Part shown: positions 52,871 to 63,330 of the stretch, in pieces | Position numbering within the stretch: the first letter of the stretch is position 1 | Layout: each line of letters starts with the position of its first letter | Assembly (NCBI GenBank): GCA_046291695.1 | Contig: JBKBSO010000006.1 | Coordinates: 62,001-126,000, forward strand | Direction: 5' to 3' | Length of the DNA: 64,000 nt | Source of the DNA: PNNG01 sp046291695 | GTDB taxonomy: Bacteria > Bacteroidota > Bacteroidia > UBA7662 | The notes under the pieces: model-generated | Databases searched by the model: none | Told to the model about the DNA's origin: nothing | Seen by the model: only the letters and a program-made list of their open reading frames with translations | Translations under genes and position numbers: made by a program

Positions 52871-55234
52871 ATGTTGCGCATTTGGCTTATAAACAGCTTT
52901 TTATTTTTGTGCTTGTCGCTTTTTGCGAATCATATTAGTGCGCAGCAAGCTATTGTCGATTTACGAGGGGTTGATTTAAGTGTTACCGAGGTTAAGCTGA
53001 TGGGTGAATGGCAGCTTTATTGGAATCAGTTGCTTACACCCGATCAGGTTTTATCCGCTGAACAGCCGTTGATGGTGCCATTCCCAAAACGTTGGAACGA
53101 ATTGGGAGATGTTTTTCGGGGAATTACAGCACTGGGCTATGGCACCTACAGACTATTGGTCTACTTGCCTCCGGGAAGTTCAGGATTAGGCCTCGACCTA
53201 CCGGATGTATATACAAGTTATAAGCTCTATGTAAATGGAGAACTCCTTAGCAGCAATGGAGCTCCTGGCACAAATAAACAAAACACGCAACCACAATGGT
53301 TAGGGAAGACCATTCAACTCCCTCCTCAAACCGATACGCTGGAGTTAGTTTTGCAAATTGCCAATTTTCATCATGCAAAGGGAGGTCCTTATAAAGATTT
53401 GGTTATTGGTAATTTCGAAAAGCTGTATAATCAGCGTAAACGTGATGGTGCCCTTGACCTGCTCATGAGTGGAGCATTGCTCATGGGTGGCCTGTTTTTT
53501 ATTGGATTGTATCTATTTGGAAAATACGATAGGGCTATGCTTTTTTTTGCTTTGTATTGTATAGTCTACAGTTACCGTCCGGTTGGTTCACGCCTATACG
53601 TATTGCATGATATGTTTAGCCAGTTCAACTGGCAGGTGGCAGTGCGATTAGAATACTTTACTTTATTTGCTTCGATTGGTTTTTTTGCCTTCTATACCCA
53701 CTTTTTATATCCGAAAGAATCTAATAAAAAGATAATTCTGAGTTTGGCTTGGTCGTGCATGCTTTTAGCCTTATCAACATGGTTAATAAGCCCTTTTTAT
53801 TTTACCCAGGCGTTAAACCCCTTTTTAATTATGATGTTTGCCGTAGTGGGTTATACTACTTACGTGTATGCCTTGGCATTGCAAAGTAAACGGGTAGGCT
53901 CCGGCTATGCGCTGGCATCAACTGTTGTAATTATGCTGGTCATGGTGTTAATTAATCTTGAGTATTTCCAGCTATTACTTCCTACAAGTATGGTATTGTT
54001 TGCGGGCTACTTTATGTTTTTGTTTTTGCAGTCCTTGGTGCTTGCTTTTCGATTTGCGCATATACTCGATGAGGCTCGAAAGCAGGCATTGCAGGGCTTA
54101 CAAGCAAAAACAGAATTTATGTCGACCATGTCACATGAAATCAGAACGCCTTTAAATGCCGTGATTGGCATGACGCATCTGCTGCTCAAAAGTAACCCCC
54201 GGGCCGATCAACAAGAGCAGCTTAATGTGATGATGTTTTCGTCTAAAAATCTGCTTAACATTGTAAATGACATACTAGATTACAATAAGATTGAAGAAGG
54301 TAAAATTGTGCTTGAACAAATTCCTGTAGATTTGGACGCCATTTGCCGGAATATCATTTTTGGGCTTAAATCACAAGCCTTGGAGAAAGGGGTTGAGGTT
54401 CGGTTTGTGCCTGAGGTCTCATTTAGAACGAAATTACTGGGCGACCCTACGCGGCTTACACAAGTCATAAGTAATTTGGTGCAAAATGCCATCAAGTTTA
54501 CCAAAAAAGGCTGGGTTGAAGTCCGAATGAAGGAGCTTGCACGTTCCGCAGACCGCCTGCAATTTAGACTGGAGGTGGAAGACACGGGAATAGGAATTCC
54601 CGAGGACAAGATCAAGCGCATCTTTGAGCGATTTACCCAAGCCGATTCATCTACCACAAGAGGTTATGGGGGAACTGGCTTAGGACTGTCCATTGCACGT
54701 AGAATTTTATTGCTCTATGGGAGCGATTTGCAGGTGAAAAGTGTTCCAGAGCAAGGTTCAGTATTTTGGTTCGAATTAAACTTAGCACTAACTGGTCAGC
54801 AGGTGGATAGCGAGGATGAAAGTATTGGCTGGAAAGAGGAAACGGTTGATGATTTGACCTTGCTTACAGGCTCGAACATTTTGTTGGTAGAAGATAATTT
54901 ATTGAATATCAAAGTAGCTACTGCTTTTTTAACACGATGGGGTGCAACCGTAGAGGTTGCCATGAACGGTCAGGAAGCTTTAGATAAACTTGAAGTCCAT
55001 CGGCATCATCTTATTCTGATGGATTTGCATATGCCCGTGATGGATGGTTATGAGGCTACAAAATTGCTTAGGGAACGCGGTGTTAAACTGCCTATTGTGG
55101 CATTAACGGCCAGCTTGGCGCACGAGGTGGAAAGTGATGCCCATAACGCAGGTTTGGATGTTGTGGTGGTGAAACCCTTTAATCCGGAAGAGTTAAAAAA
55201 AGCTATTTGGCAGCAATTAAATAAGAGTTCGTAA
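52871..55234 (+). CDS. Hybrid sensor histidine kinase with 7TM-DISM sensor
   Basis: A 787-residue protein with a signal peptide, a jelly-roll-like 7TMR-DISM extracellular domain (about 40-185), seven spans (about 195-390), a HisKA domain with the phosphorylated histidine H422 (STMSHEIRTPLNAVIGM), an HATPase domain (NAIKFTKKG, DTGIGIPEDKI, GGTGLGLSIA) and a C-terminal receiver domain (D718 in LILMDLHMP, KPF lysine). No output domain or response regulator is adjacent, so the phosphate is probably passed to a distant partner. It senses an unknown external ligand. Confidence 0.93.
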   Translation: MLRIWLINSFLFLCLSLFANHISAQQAIVDLRGVDLSVTEVKLMGEWQLYWNQLLTPDQVLSAEQPLMVPFPKRWNELGDVFRGITALGYGTYRLLVYLPPGSSGLGLDLPDVYTSYKLYVNGELLSSNGAPGTNKQNTQPQWLGKTIQLPPQTDTLELVLQIANFHHAKGGPYKDLVIGNFEKLYNQRKRDGALDLLMSGALLMGGLFFIGLYLFGKYDRAMLFFALYCIVYSYRPVGSRLYVLHDMFSQFNWQVAVRLEYFTLFASIGFFAFYTHFLYPKESNKKIILSLAWSCMLLALSTWLISPFYFTQALNPFLIMMFAVVGYTTYVYALALQSKRVGSGYALASTVVIMLVMVLINLEYFQLLLPTSMVLFAGYFMFLFLQSLVLAFRFAHILDEARKQALQGLQAKTEFMSTMSHEIRTPLNAVIGMTHLLLKSNPRADQQEQLNVMMFSSKNLLNIVNDILDYNKIEEGKIVLEQIPVDLDAICRNIIFGLKSQALEKGVEVRFVPEVSFRTKLLGDPTRLTQVISNLVQNAIKFTKKGWVEVRMKELARSADRLQFRLEVEDTGIGIPEDKIKRIFERFTQADSSTTRGYGGTGLGLSIARRILLLYGSDLQVKSVPEQGSVFWFELNLALTGQQVDSEDESIGWKEETVDDLTLLTGSNILLVEDNLLNIKVATAFLTRWGATVEVAMNGQEALDKLEVHRHHLILMDLHMPVMDGYEATKLLRERGVKLPIVALTASLAHEVESDAHNAGLDVVVVKPFNPEELKKAIWQQLNKSS

Positions 55235-55250
55235 GGCAGCATCATTGTGC

Positions 55251-57533
55251 TTAGGCCGTCGCTTCAATAGTTAGCTCATGTTTCCGTGCAGCGCGGCATA
55301 GCAGCAGTGTTGTTACTTCAAATTTATCGCCTACCCTCTCAACCATTTCACTGTAATTTAATGAGGCAATATCGGGGAGTCTTTGAACGATATGGGCATA
55401 CTGTTTTGGGTCGAGGAGCTTGTGGTAAGCTAAAAGGCCTTGTTCAATAGCTGTAGCTAAGTGTCCGTAAATGGTCGAAGCCGCTAAATTCCGGTTTTGA
55501 GCAATCTCATCTACCGCTAATCCACGCTCATACAATTCGAGTGTATGGAGCATGCTGCCGCCTTTTTTTGGACGTTGTGTGCTTTCTCTTTCAGACTTGT
55601 TTTTTCCAGCATGATCATTCTGCTCATTGTGTTCGCCCTTAGATTGTCGCTGAAGCATTTGAAGCTGTTGCAAAAGGGTAGACCGCCATTCAATAGGCAA
55701 GTTTTCTTCCTTAGGCACTTCCAGAAGGCCGGAATACAGGCCTTCATAAAGGGCTGGCAGCCGTACCAGCTTTTTCCAATGATTCATGACCAGACTATCT
55801 AGATCTGCTAGTTCGTTATGGTAACTTTTAACCCCTTTTTGATTTCCAAGTTCATTCATTTGGAGGATGATCTGGCAGCTTATGGCTCGGAGAACCGGCT
55901 CGGTTTGTGAAACGGCAGTTTGAATATATTTGAGGCTGCTTGAAGGGTTGGTCGAGGCTTTTTGTAATTCGGCTCTTGCCCCACTTCCATAGGTTTCGAG
56001 GGGGTTGGCCTGTTCGAGCAAGCCTTCAGCCCAGCTTTTGTATTGTTGCTTTTTAGATTTTCCGCCATCTTTATTATAGCTGCTCAAATGGTATTGAAAT
56101 GCCTGAATGAGGGTACGGAAGTTGAAACACTGTTGGGCTAGTTCTTGTGCATACAGTTTGCTTATATGGCTTAGTTCAGCCTCTGATAAGGCTTTGCGTT
56201 CAGCTTGTTCGAACAACTGCAAACGCTCCTGATAGGCAATGGGCTTTCGGGGAAACTTACTGCTCAGGACAACCCCCTCGGCCCTTCGAATACGCGACAT
56301 GGCCACATAGGCTTGCCCGCTACTAAATGCCTGTTGCATATCGAGAACGGCCCTGTCGAAAGATAAGCCCTGGCTTTTGTGAATCGTAATGGCCCAAGCC
56401 AAGCGTAAAGGATATTGTTCGAAAGTACCTATGTTTTCTGATTTGATACTTAAATCGGTTTCACTGGTGGTGTAACGGATGTTTTCCCATTTCACCTTAG
56501 TTACGGTCATTTTACCACCATCTTCAAATCGGACGGATACCGAATCGGGCTTGAGATTGGTAATTTCAGCCAATTTGCCATTGTAATATAACCCGCCTTG
56601 TTCCAGATCGTTTCTTACAAACATCACTTGTGCTCCTACAGCTAGCTGCAATTGGGATTCGCATGGATACATATGCTCAGGAAATTCGCCTTTGATTGTC
56701 GCTTCAAATGGTTGAATGGGCTTATTGAGCGCTTGCAGCGAAGCATTGTTGATTTTTTCTGTTTGCCAGTTATGGGTACATAGTGTGATCCAAGCCTGCC
56801 CATCTGCTGCTTTGAATTGCGGATGGAATCGGCTGTCGAGCCAATCGAAATCGGCTTCCGTAAGTTTGTTAAACCGTATACGGTTTAATAGCGCCAAATA
56901 GTTTTCGTCGGATTGGCGATACACCTTGTTGAGTCGAATATAACGTGGCGCTTTTTGTTTAAAGGCATGGGCCTCGAAGAAGTATGGGGTGGGGTAGTGG
57001 TCTGATAGCAACTCCCATTCTTCACGTTTAATCACGGGTGGTAGTTGCATCATGTCGCCAACCAAAAGCAGTTGTAGCCCGCCGAATGCCTGATTATGCT
57101 TCCGAACCGATCGCAAGATGCGATCAATGGCATCTAGCAAGTCAGCCCGTAGCATACTTACTTCATCAATGATCAGCAGTTCAGCCTGCTGAATGGCCAT
57201 GCGTTTTGCCTGCGACATGCGTAGTTCCCGCACAAGCGATTTGGAGGTTTCGAACTTGGTGCCAGCATGTACCACCGCATGAAAGTCATCCACCGGTAAA
57301 TAACCACCCAGTGGTAATTGAAACAGGGCATGCAGGGTAGTTCCCCCTACGTTTAAGGCAGCTATTCCTGTTGGAGCAGTAACCAAGCATGATTTCAGTT
57401 GGTTGTCGATGATGTATTTTACCAGCGTTGATTTGCCCGTGCCAGCTTTGCCGGTTAAGAAAACATGCTCCCGACTGCTTTGTATCAATCGGATGAGCTG
57501 CTGGGCTTCGGGACTGAAGTGGCTTGCGTCCAT
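55251..57533 (-). CDS. PIF1-like helicase with C-terminal helix-turn-helix domain
   Basis: A 760-residue ATPase. Walker A is GKAGTGKST (about residues 28-36), Walker B LLIIDEVSMLRADLLD, and later motifs include VYRQSDENYLALLNRIR and ITIHKSQGLSFDRAVLD, as in PIF1/RecD-type 5'-3' helicases. The last ~110 residues form an HTH_40-type domain (LELYERGLAVDEIAQNRNLA). It unwinds structured DNA or RNA-DNA hybrids. The gene stands alone, convergent with the kinase. Confidence 0.92.
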   Translation of the reverse strand: MDASHFSPEAQQLIRLIQSSREHVFLTGKAGTGKSTLVKYIIDNQLKSCLVTAPTGIAALNVGGTTLHALFQLPLGGYLPVDDFHAVVHAGTKFETSKSLVRELRMSQAKRMAIQQAELLIIDEVSMLRADLLDAIDRILRSVRKHNQAFGGLQLLLVGDMMQLPPVIKREEWELLSDHYPTPYFFEAHAFKQKAPRYIRLNKVYRQSDENYLALLNRIRFNKLTEADFDWLDSRFHPQFKAADGQAWITLCTHNWQTEKINNASLQALNKPIQPFEATIKGEFPEHMYPCESQLQLAVGAQVMFVRNDLEQGGLYYNGKLAEITNLKPDSVSVRFEDGGKMTVTKVKWENIRYTTSETDLSIKSENIGTFEQYPLRLAWAITIHKSQGLSFDRAVLDMQQAFSSGQAYVAMSRIRRAEGVVLSSKFPRKPIAYQERLQLFEQAERKALSEAELSHISKLYAQELAQQCFNFRTLIQAFQYHLSSYNKDGGKSKKQQYKSWAEGLLEQANPLETYGSGARAELQKASTNPSSSLKYIQTAVSQTEPVLRAISCQIILQMNELGNQKGVKSYHNELADLDSLVMNHWKKLVRLPALYEGLYSGLLEVPKEENLPIEWRSTLLQQLQMLQRQSKGEHNEQNDHAGKNKSERESTQRPKKGGSMLHTLELYERGLAVDEIAQNRNLAASTIYGHLATAIEQGLLAYHKLLDPKQYAHIVQRLPDIASLNYSEMVERVGDKFEVTTLLLCRAARKHELTIEATA

Positions 57534-57660
57534 GATGTAACAATCTGATGCCCTAATTTAGACGTTTAATCCAAGTCCTTTATCAAAGCATCAGGTAATT
57601 GATAAAAGATGCGAGAAACATTGCATTGCGCAGTTTGTGGCTTCCAAATGCCATACTGAT

Positions 57661-58320
57661 TTAGCGCATATCTACCACTTCCACGCCCGGATACTTCGCT
57701 TTGTTAAACACAAAATCGGCATCGGTGAGTGGTTTGTTAGGAATGAAGTTTTTAATGCTGTAGGTGTATTTCGCGCCATTTTTATCAAAAACAACCGCCT
57801 GTACTATTTGTAGCTTTTGTTGGTCAATCAGGAGGCGTATCTTAAAAAAAGGTTTGTTTTTATCAGTGGGTGTGAGGTCGATGGTATGCACGGCTACTCC
57901 TTCGTGCTGGGAGTTGTTGAGGTAATACGACTCAAACCCTTTTTCATATATGGTAAAAACAGTTGTAGGAGATAATTCATCCGGCTCGGGCTCATAGTCG
58001 CTAACGGTTACCTCATTCATGTCCTTGAGGTAGCCCCATAAGGTTTTGCCGTCTGTCATGAGTTTTTGATCTCCAAAATCGATGCTAAACTTTTCGCCTT
58101 TAATAAGCACTTTTCCTTTTTGAACCTCTTTGATTTTTGCCTGAGGGTTGTCGATAGTAAAACTAACATCAGCCGCCATGCTGCTATAGCTTCGGTATTG
58201 TTTGCTCATCTTGTTTAGGATGTCACGCGATTTTGCATCGTTCTGTGCATGAACGAGTGTTGATCCTGAGAGCAATATGCTGAGGCAAAAGAGGATTTTG
58301 TACATGGACTTACTTTTCAT
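57661..58320 (-). CDS. lolA: Outer-membrane lipoprotein carrier protein LolA
   Basis: A 219-residue exported protein (signal peptide to VHAQ; ATG at 58305 is an alternative start). It has LolA motifs: MAADVSFTIDNPQAK, GEKFSIDFGDQKLMTDGKTLW, and the C-terminal ...YTYSIKNFIPNKPL. It carries lipoproteins across the periplasm from LolCDE. The ftsK gene directly upstream on the same strand overlaps by 11 bases, the arrangement usual in Bacteroidota. Confidence 0.9.
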   Translation of the reverse strand: MKSKSMYKILFCLSILLSGSTLVHAQNDAKSRDILNKMSKQYRSYSSMAADVSFTIDNPQAKIKEVQKGKVLIKGEKFSIDFGDQKLMTDGKTLWGYLKDMNEVTVSDYEPEPDELSPTTVFTIYEKGFESYYLNNSQHEGVAVHTIDLTPTDKNKPFFKIRLLIDQQKLQIVQAVVFDKNGAKYTYSIKNFIPNKPLTDADFVFNKAKYPGVEVVDMR

Positions 58321-60805
58321 TCAATCTATTCAATAACTGTTCCAAAGCGTATTCATCGGGGATGAGGACTTCACGCGCTTTACTTCCTTCGAATGGTCCT
58401 ACAATGCCTGCTGCTTCTAATTGGTCGATCAAACGGCCTGCACGGTTGTAGCCCAACTTCATACGACGCTGAAGCAACGAAGTGCTGCCCTGTTGATTTT
58501 GTACAATTACTCGGGCGGCGTCTTCGAAGAGCGCATCACGGTCGTTCGGGTCGAAATCGGTTACTCCACCACCTTCTTCACCACTGCTGTACTCGGGGAG
58601 CATAAAGGCATCGGGATAGCCACGTTGTCCACCAATATACTCGCAAATGGCCTCTACTTCAGGGGTGTCTACAAATGCACATTGCAAGCGGATGAGGTTG
58701 GAACCAAGTGATAACAGCATGTCACCCCGACCGATTAACTGTTCGGCGCCCCCCGCATCGAGAATGGTACGACTGTCGATTTTGGAGCTCACCTTAAAGC
58801 CGATCCGCGCAGGGAAGTTGGCCTTAATGGTACCGGTAATGATGTTCACCGACGGTCGCTGGGTAGCCACAATGAGGTGGATTCCCACAGCCCGGGCAAG
58901 CTGGGCAAGTCGTGCAATAGGGGTTTCGATCTCTTTGCCGGCAGTCATGATGAGGTCGGCAAATTCGTCAATAACCACCACGATATAGGGCAAAAAGCGA
59001 TGCCCGTTATTTGGATTTAGCTTACGTTTGCGGAATTTGGTGTTGTATTCAATGAGGTTCCGTACCTGCGCATCTTTCAGCAAGTCGTAACGGCGATCCA
59101 TTTCAATACACAACGAATTCATGGTATCTACCACTTTCATGGTGTCGGTGATGATGGCGTCGTCGGTGCCCGGTAATTTGGCCAAAAAGTGCCGTTCTAT
59201 ATGCTTGAAGAGGGAAAGCTCCACTTTTTTAGGGTCGACCAACACAAATTTGAGTTCCGATGGATGGCGTTTGTAGAGCAGCGATACCAAGATGGCGTTT
59301 AGCCCCACGGACTTTCCCTGACCAGTAGCACCGGCCATGAGTAGGTGGGGCATTTTAGCCAAATCAGTAATGAAGATCTCGTTGGCGATGGTTTTGCCGA
59401 TGGCCACGGGCAGTTCCATATCGCTGTTTACAAATTTTTCGGAGGCCAAAAGGGAGCGCATGCTCACAATTTCTTTGTGTTGGTTAGGTACCTCAATACC
59501 AATAGTCCCTTTGCCTGGCATAGGGGCGATGATACGAATACCGAGGGCAGCTAAAGAGAGCGCAATATCATCTTCAAGGTTCTTAATTTTGCTGATCCGT
59601 ACCCCGGCTGCAGGCACAATTTCATATAAGGTTACCGTAGGGCCTACGGTAGCTCTGATTTTGTCGATTTCAATATTGTAGTGCCCGAGGGTTTCAATGA
59701 TCTGGTTTTTGTTCTTTTCAAGTTCCTCAGCATTAATCTGTACTTTACTGTTGCCATGGTCGACAAGTAAGTCGATAGGTGGATACTTATAGGACGATAA
59801 ATCGAGTTTAGGGTCATACAATTCTTGCTCATTGACTACTACGCCTGCTGCTGTTGCCACGGCTTCTTCGGTGATTTCTTCAATTTCAAGAGCAGGTCCT
59901 TGGGGTGTATGTGCCTCAGCTTCTTCAAGAGATGGGGTGATTTCGAGTGGCTTAGTAAGGGGTAGCGTTTTTTGCGTTTCTTCTTCTTCTTCTTCGTTCA
60001 ATGCTTCTTCCTCCCAAGGGGCTTCGTCTTCCGGATAAGCCTCTGCATCAGTACTGGTTTCGCTCAACTCGATGGTCTCGCTTATTTCCTCAGTTTGGGG
60101 TACTACGGTACGTTGCACATTGATTCGGGCTTCTGACTGACTGTCATAATCCAAAACCTCCTTTGGTGCGGGCATTAAATGGGCAGCTTTGAATTGCAAA
60201 CGAAATTTGATGGCTACATATACGGTCCAAAAAACGGCTAAAAACAAGCCAGTGCCTATATGGCCAACAAAACCAGTCAACCACCCGCTCAGGTAAAGGC
60301 CAAACTCGCCTCCAAAGTGAAACTGAAGACCGAGTAGCTCATTTAACAGATAGGCAAAGCTTATGGCCAAGCTGAGTGTAAAAAATACCACCCGATAAAG
60401 TTGTGGCAATAGGGCAAAGGTGAGATCAACAAAAATTAGTCGAATACTCACCAAAAGACCAAGATAGGCTAACAGGAAAGAGGCTAATCCAAAGCCACTA
60501 TACATAAAGCCGTGTGCCAGCCAAGCACCCAAGCGACCTAGCCAATTATCGACTTCGATTTGGCTGTTGAATAAGAAGTTCCCAGCATTATCCAAGACTT
60601 CACTTTGATCGTGTTTCCAACTGAACAAATGCGAGATCATGGCAATGGCCAATATGGTACTTATCAGCAATAAGCTAAATCCAGCCAGATTTCGCATGGC
60701 ATTACCAGCAAGGATTTCTCCAAAGTTGGGCAGTTCAAAGCGCTTTCGGGTCGATTTTACAGATTCTTTTTTCGGCTGATTCGCTTTTTTTGGCTCGTTT
60801 CGCAT
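58310..60805 (-). CDS. ftsK: DNA translocase FtsK
   Basis: An 831-residue protein with four N-terminal spans (about 35-200), an acidic, low-complexity linker (about 230-330), the alpha/beta motor (GATGQGKSVGLNAILVSLLY, VDPKKVELS, VVIDEFADLIM, IHLIVATQRPSVNIITGTIK) and a gamma winged-helix domain at the C-terminus (LQRRMKLGYNRAGRLIDQL). It anchors at the division septum and pumps chromosome termini toward dif for XerCD resolution. Confidence 0.95.
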   Translation of the reverse strand: MRNEPKKANQPKKESVKSTRKRFELPNFGEILAGNAMRNLAGFSLLLISTILAIAMISHLFSWKHDQSEVLDNAGNFLFNSQIEVDNWLGRLGAWLAHGFMYSGFGLASFLLAYLGLLVSIRLIFVDLTFALLPQLYRVVFFTLSLAISFAYLLNELLGLQFHFGGEFGLYLSGWLTGFVGHIGTGLFLAVFWTVYVAIKFRLQFKAAHLMPAPKEVLDYDSQSEARINVQRTVVPQTEEISETIELSETSTDAEAYPEDEAPWEEEALNEEEEEETQKTLPLTKPLEITPSLEEAEAHTPQGPALEIEEITEEAVATAAGVVVNEQELYDPKLDLSSYKYPPIDLLVDHGNSKVQINAEELEKNKNQIIETLGHYNIEIDKIRATVGPTVTLYEIVPAAGVRISKIKNLEDDIALSLAALGIRIIAPMPGKGTIGIEVPNQHKEIVSMRSLLASEKFVNSDMELPVAIGKTIANEIFITDLAKMPHLLMAGATGQGKSVGLNAILVSLLYKRHPSELKFVLVDPKKVELSLFKHIERHFLAKLPGTDDAIITDTMKVVDTMNSLCIEMDRRYDLLKDAQVRNLIEYNTKFRKRKLNPNNGHRFLPYIVVVIDEFADLIMTAGKEIETPIARLAQLARAVGIHLIVATQRPSVNIITGTIKANFPARIGFKVSSKIDSRTILDAGGAEQLIGRGDMLLSLGSNLIRLQCAFVDTPEVEAICEYIGGQRGYPDAFMLPEYSSGEEGGGVTDFDPNDRDALFEDAARVIVQNQQGSTSLLQRRMKLGYNRAGRLIDQLEAAGIVGPFEGSKAREVLIPDEYALEQLLNRLNEK

Positions 60806-60823
60806 TTATTTGTTCAAGTTGCC

Positions 60824-60831
60824 CAAAATTA
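60824..60831 (-). promoter_or_regulatory. Candidate -7 box upstream of ftsK
   Basis: On the minus strand TAATTTTG matches TAnnTTTG exactly, 18 bases before the ATG at 60805. No matching -33 element was clear. Confidence 0.35.
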
Positions 60832-60874
60832 AGTAATTATTTGATGTATTGTGGGTTCGGCAGCGATTGTTGAT

Positions 60875-61849
60875 CTACTCCTGGTAGATGACCCAAAGAA
60901 CGGTTTGTCCAACGGCCTTGAGGGTATTACGGTCAATTACATCCATATTGTCGTCGTGGGTATGCCAGTATTTGCCAAAGCCTGTTTCTGTATTCGGATC
61001 ATATTCGATGATATCAATCATTGGTATACCCGCAATGCGGTTTACGTAATAGTGGTCGTCGGTTATAGGGCCGCTTTGCTGAAACTTAAAATAATCGCTG
61101 AATCCAAGTTCATAGCCGGCATTCCACACCTTGCGAACCACCTGCGGGGCATAATACATCGAAAATCCTTCCATAAAAAAGCGCGCACCCTTTCCGCCTA
61201 CCATATCGAGTAAAATGCCATACTCGGCTCGGTAGCCCGGTTCATGCGGATTGGCAGCCCAATATTGCGAGCCCATACAATAGGAATCGCTCACTTCTGA
61301 AATGCCATAATCTTCAAGGTCAAAAAAGATGATGTCGATGCCTGCTTTGGGCGCTTGTAGGGCCAGATTACGCGCAATTTCTAGCAACACACCCACGCCT
61401 GATGCCCCATCATTCGCCCCGTCAATGGCTTCATCAACGCGTAAGGGGTCGTTTTCGGCACGTGGACGTGTATCCCAGTGTGCGGCAAGCAGAATTCTTT
61501 TGTCTTGGTCGGGATTAAAGCTGGCAATGATGTTACGAAGTTTAAAACTTTTTCCATCATGCATGCGGATAGGCGCATTCTGCTCTTGCACGTGCGGCGT
61601 AAACCGCAGCAGCTCCTGCACCAAATAATCGCCACATACTTGGTGCCCTTTACTGCCCGGGCTACGCGGCCCAAAGGCTACTTGTGTGGCGACCCAGGCA
61701 TAGGCACTGTCGGCATTAAATTCAGGAACAGCTACCCTTTCTTTTTTTGGAGCTGCAACTGTTGGTTTATCATCGGCTTTTTTTGCTTCCTGACAAGCCG
61801 AAAGCAACAAAATGAGTACCGAAAGCAGGGGTATGGTGATGTTTTTCAT
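60875..61849 (-). CDS. M28 peptidase / glutaminyl-peptide cyclotransferase-like lipoprotein
   Basis: A 324-residue lipoprotein (lipobox LLLSAC). The M28 core is clear: LLAAHWDTRPRAEND (His ligand), DGANDGASGVGVLLE (Asp), FFDLEDYGI (Glu) and the C-terminal IIEYDPNTETGFGKYWHTHDD (His). Closest by wording to Bacteroidota glutaminyl-peptide cyclotransferases, which make N-terminal pyroglutamate; aminopeptidase activity is the alternative. It starts 1 base after the cysS stop, so they are cotranscribed. Confidence 0.88.
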   Translation of the reverse strand: MKNITIPLLSVLILLLSACQEAKKADDKPTVAAPKKERVAVPEFNADSAYAWVATQVAFGPRSPGSKGHQVCGDYLVQELLRFTPHVQEQNAPIRMHDGKSFKLRNIIASFNPDQDKRILLAAHWDTRPRAENDPLRVDEAIDGANDGASGVGVLLEIARNLALQAPKAGIDIIFFDLEDYGISEVSDSYCMGSQYWAANPHEPGYRAEYGILLDMVGGKGARFFMEGFSMYYAPQVVRKVWNAGYELGFSDYFKFQQSGPITDDHYYVNRIAGIPMIDIIEYDPNTETGFGKYWHTHDDNMDVIDRNTLKAVGQTVLWVIYQE

Positions 61850-61850
61850 C

Positions 61851-63326
61851 TTATGTAAGGCTCCAACTGCTTCCTTCTTTACTGTCTTTTACCTGTATGC
61901 CCAGCGCCAACAGCTGATCGCGGATGCGATCGCTTGTTGCCCAGTCTTTGTTGGCTTTGGCCTCTGCACGCAAGCTCAACAACATTTGCATGAGTCCGTC
62001 GATTTTATCGGAACTGCCCATGGAAGCTTCTTGCAAGCCAAGAATGTCGAAAACCATCAGTTCTACGGTTGCCTGTAGATGTTGAAGGTCGCTGGCGCTG
62101 ATGGTGGCTTTTCCCGATTGTATGAGATGCACCTGATGAATTGTTTCATACAGCTGCGCAATAAGGATGGGGGTGTTCAGATCATCACACAAGGCTGCAT
62201 GAAAGCTGTTAATGAGCGCCTGAACATCAAAACTGCTGCTCTTACCGGGTGTAAGTTGTTGTAAGATCTTAATGCCATCCATAAAGCGCTTTAACCCCTT
62301 TTCTACGGCTTGTAAGGCTTCGTTACTGAAGTCGAGTGTTGAGCGATAATGCGCTTGGAGTATGAAAAAACGTATGGTCATGGGGCTATAGGCCTGCACT
62401 AAGGCTGGGTGTTTCCCACTGAATAACTCGCTTAGGGTAATGAAATTTCCCAACGACTTGCCCATTTTTTGACCGTTGATGGTGATCATGTTGTTGTGCA
62501 TCCAATATTTCACGGGATGATGCCCGCAGCTTCCCTGCGATTGGGCGATTTCGCTTTCATGGTGTGGGAATAACAAATCCATCCCACCACCGTGAATATC
62601 GAAATAGTTGCCCAGGTATTTACTGCTCATGGCCGAACACTCAATGTGCCAACCAGGAAAGCCCTCACTCCAAGGCGACGACCAGCGCATTATGTGTTCG
62701 GGTTGTGCCCTTTTCCAAAGGGCAAAGTCGGCAGGGTTCCGTTTTTCGTCCTGTCCTTCTAGGCTCCTCCGTTCGTTTCCGGCTCCGGCTAAAAGGTCCT
62801 CAACTATCCGCCCGGATAAGCGGCCATAATCATGTGCTGCAGCGTATTTGCCCAAATCAAAATACACAGATCCATTAGATACATAAGCAAAGCCATTTTC
62901 AAGAAGCTGTTGTATCATGGCGATTTGCTCCGGAATGTGCCCGGATGCTCTTGGTTCTATCCCCGGTTCGAGGGTATTAAGTTCACGCATGGAGGCGTGA
63001 AAACTGTTGGTGTACAACTGCACCACTTCCATGGGCTCCAATTGCTCCAAACGCGCCTTTTTGGCGATTTTGTCTTCCCCTTCGTCTGCATCATTTTCCA
63101 GATGTCCTACATCAGTAATGTTGCGAACATAGCGGACTTTGTAGCCAAGGTGCCGAAGGTATCGGTACAATACATCAAAAGTAATGTATGGCCTGGCATG
63201 GCCTAAGTGCGCTTCGCCATACACCGTTGGCCCGCAAACATACAAGCCTACATGGGGGGCGTGTATTGGTTCAAATTTTTCTTTTTTACGGCTGAGCGTA
63301 TTGTAAATATGAAGTTCGGGCTGCAT
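61851..63326 (-). CDS. cysS: Cysteinyl-tRNA synthetase
   Basis: 491 residues from the ATG at 63324-63326 (MQPELHIYNTLSRKKEKFEP); the zinc and HIGH region follows (YVCGPTVYGEAHLGHARPY), and the KMSKS motif is KMGKS (INGQKMGKSLGNF). The anticodon-binding end is present (LRAEAKANKDWATSDRIRD). It charges tRNA-Cys. The M28 peptidase gene follows after 1 base. A TAnnTTTG box abuts the start codon. Confidence 0.95.
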   Translation of the reverse strand: MQPELHIYNTLSRKKEKFEPIHAPHVGLYVCGPTVYGEAHLGHARPYITFDVLYRYLRHLGYKVRYVRNITDVGHLENDADEGEDKIAKKARLEQLEPMEVVQLYTNSFHASMRELNTLEPGIEPRASGHIPEQIAMIQQLLENGFAYVSNGSVYFDLGKYAAAHDYGRLSGRIVEDLLAGAGNERRSLEGQDEKRNPADFALWKRAQPEHIMRWSSPWSEGFPGWHIECSAMSSKYLGNYFDIHGGGMDLLFPHHESEIAQSQGSCGHHPVKYWMHNNMITINGQKMGKSLGNFITLSELFSGKHPALVQAYSPMTIRFFILQAHYRSTLDFSNEALQAVEKGLKRFMDGIKILQQLTPGKSSSFDVQALINSFHAALCDDLNTPILIAQLYETIHQVHLIQSGKATISASDLQHLQATVELMVFDILGLQEASMGSSDKIDGLMQMLLSLRAEAKANKDWATSDRIRDQLLALGIQVKDSKEGSSWSLT

Positions 63327-63330
63327 CTGG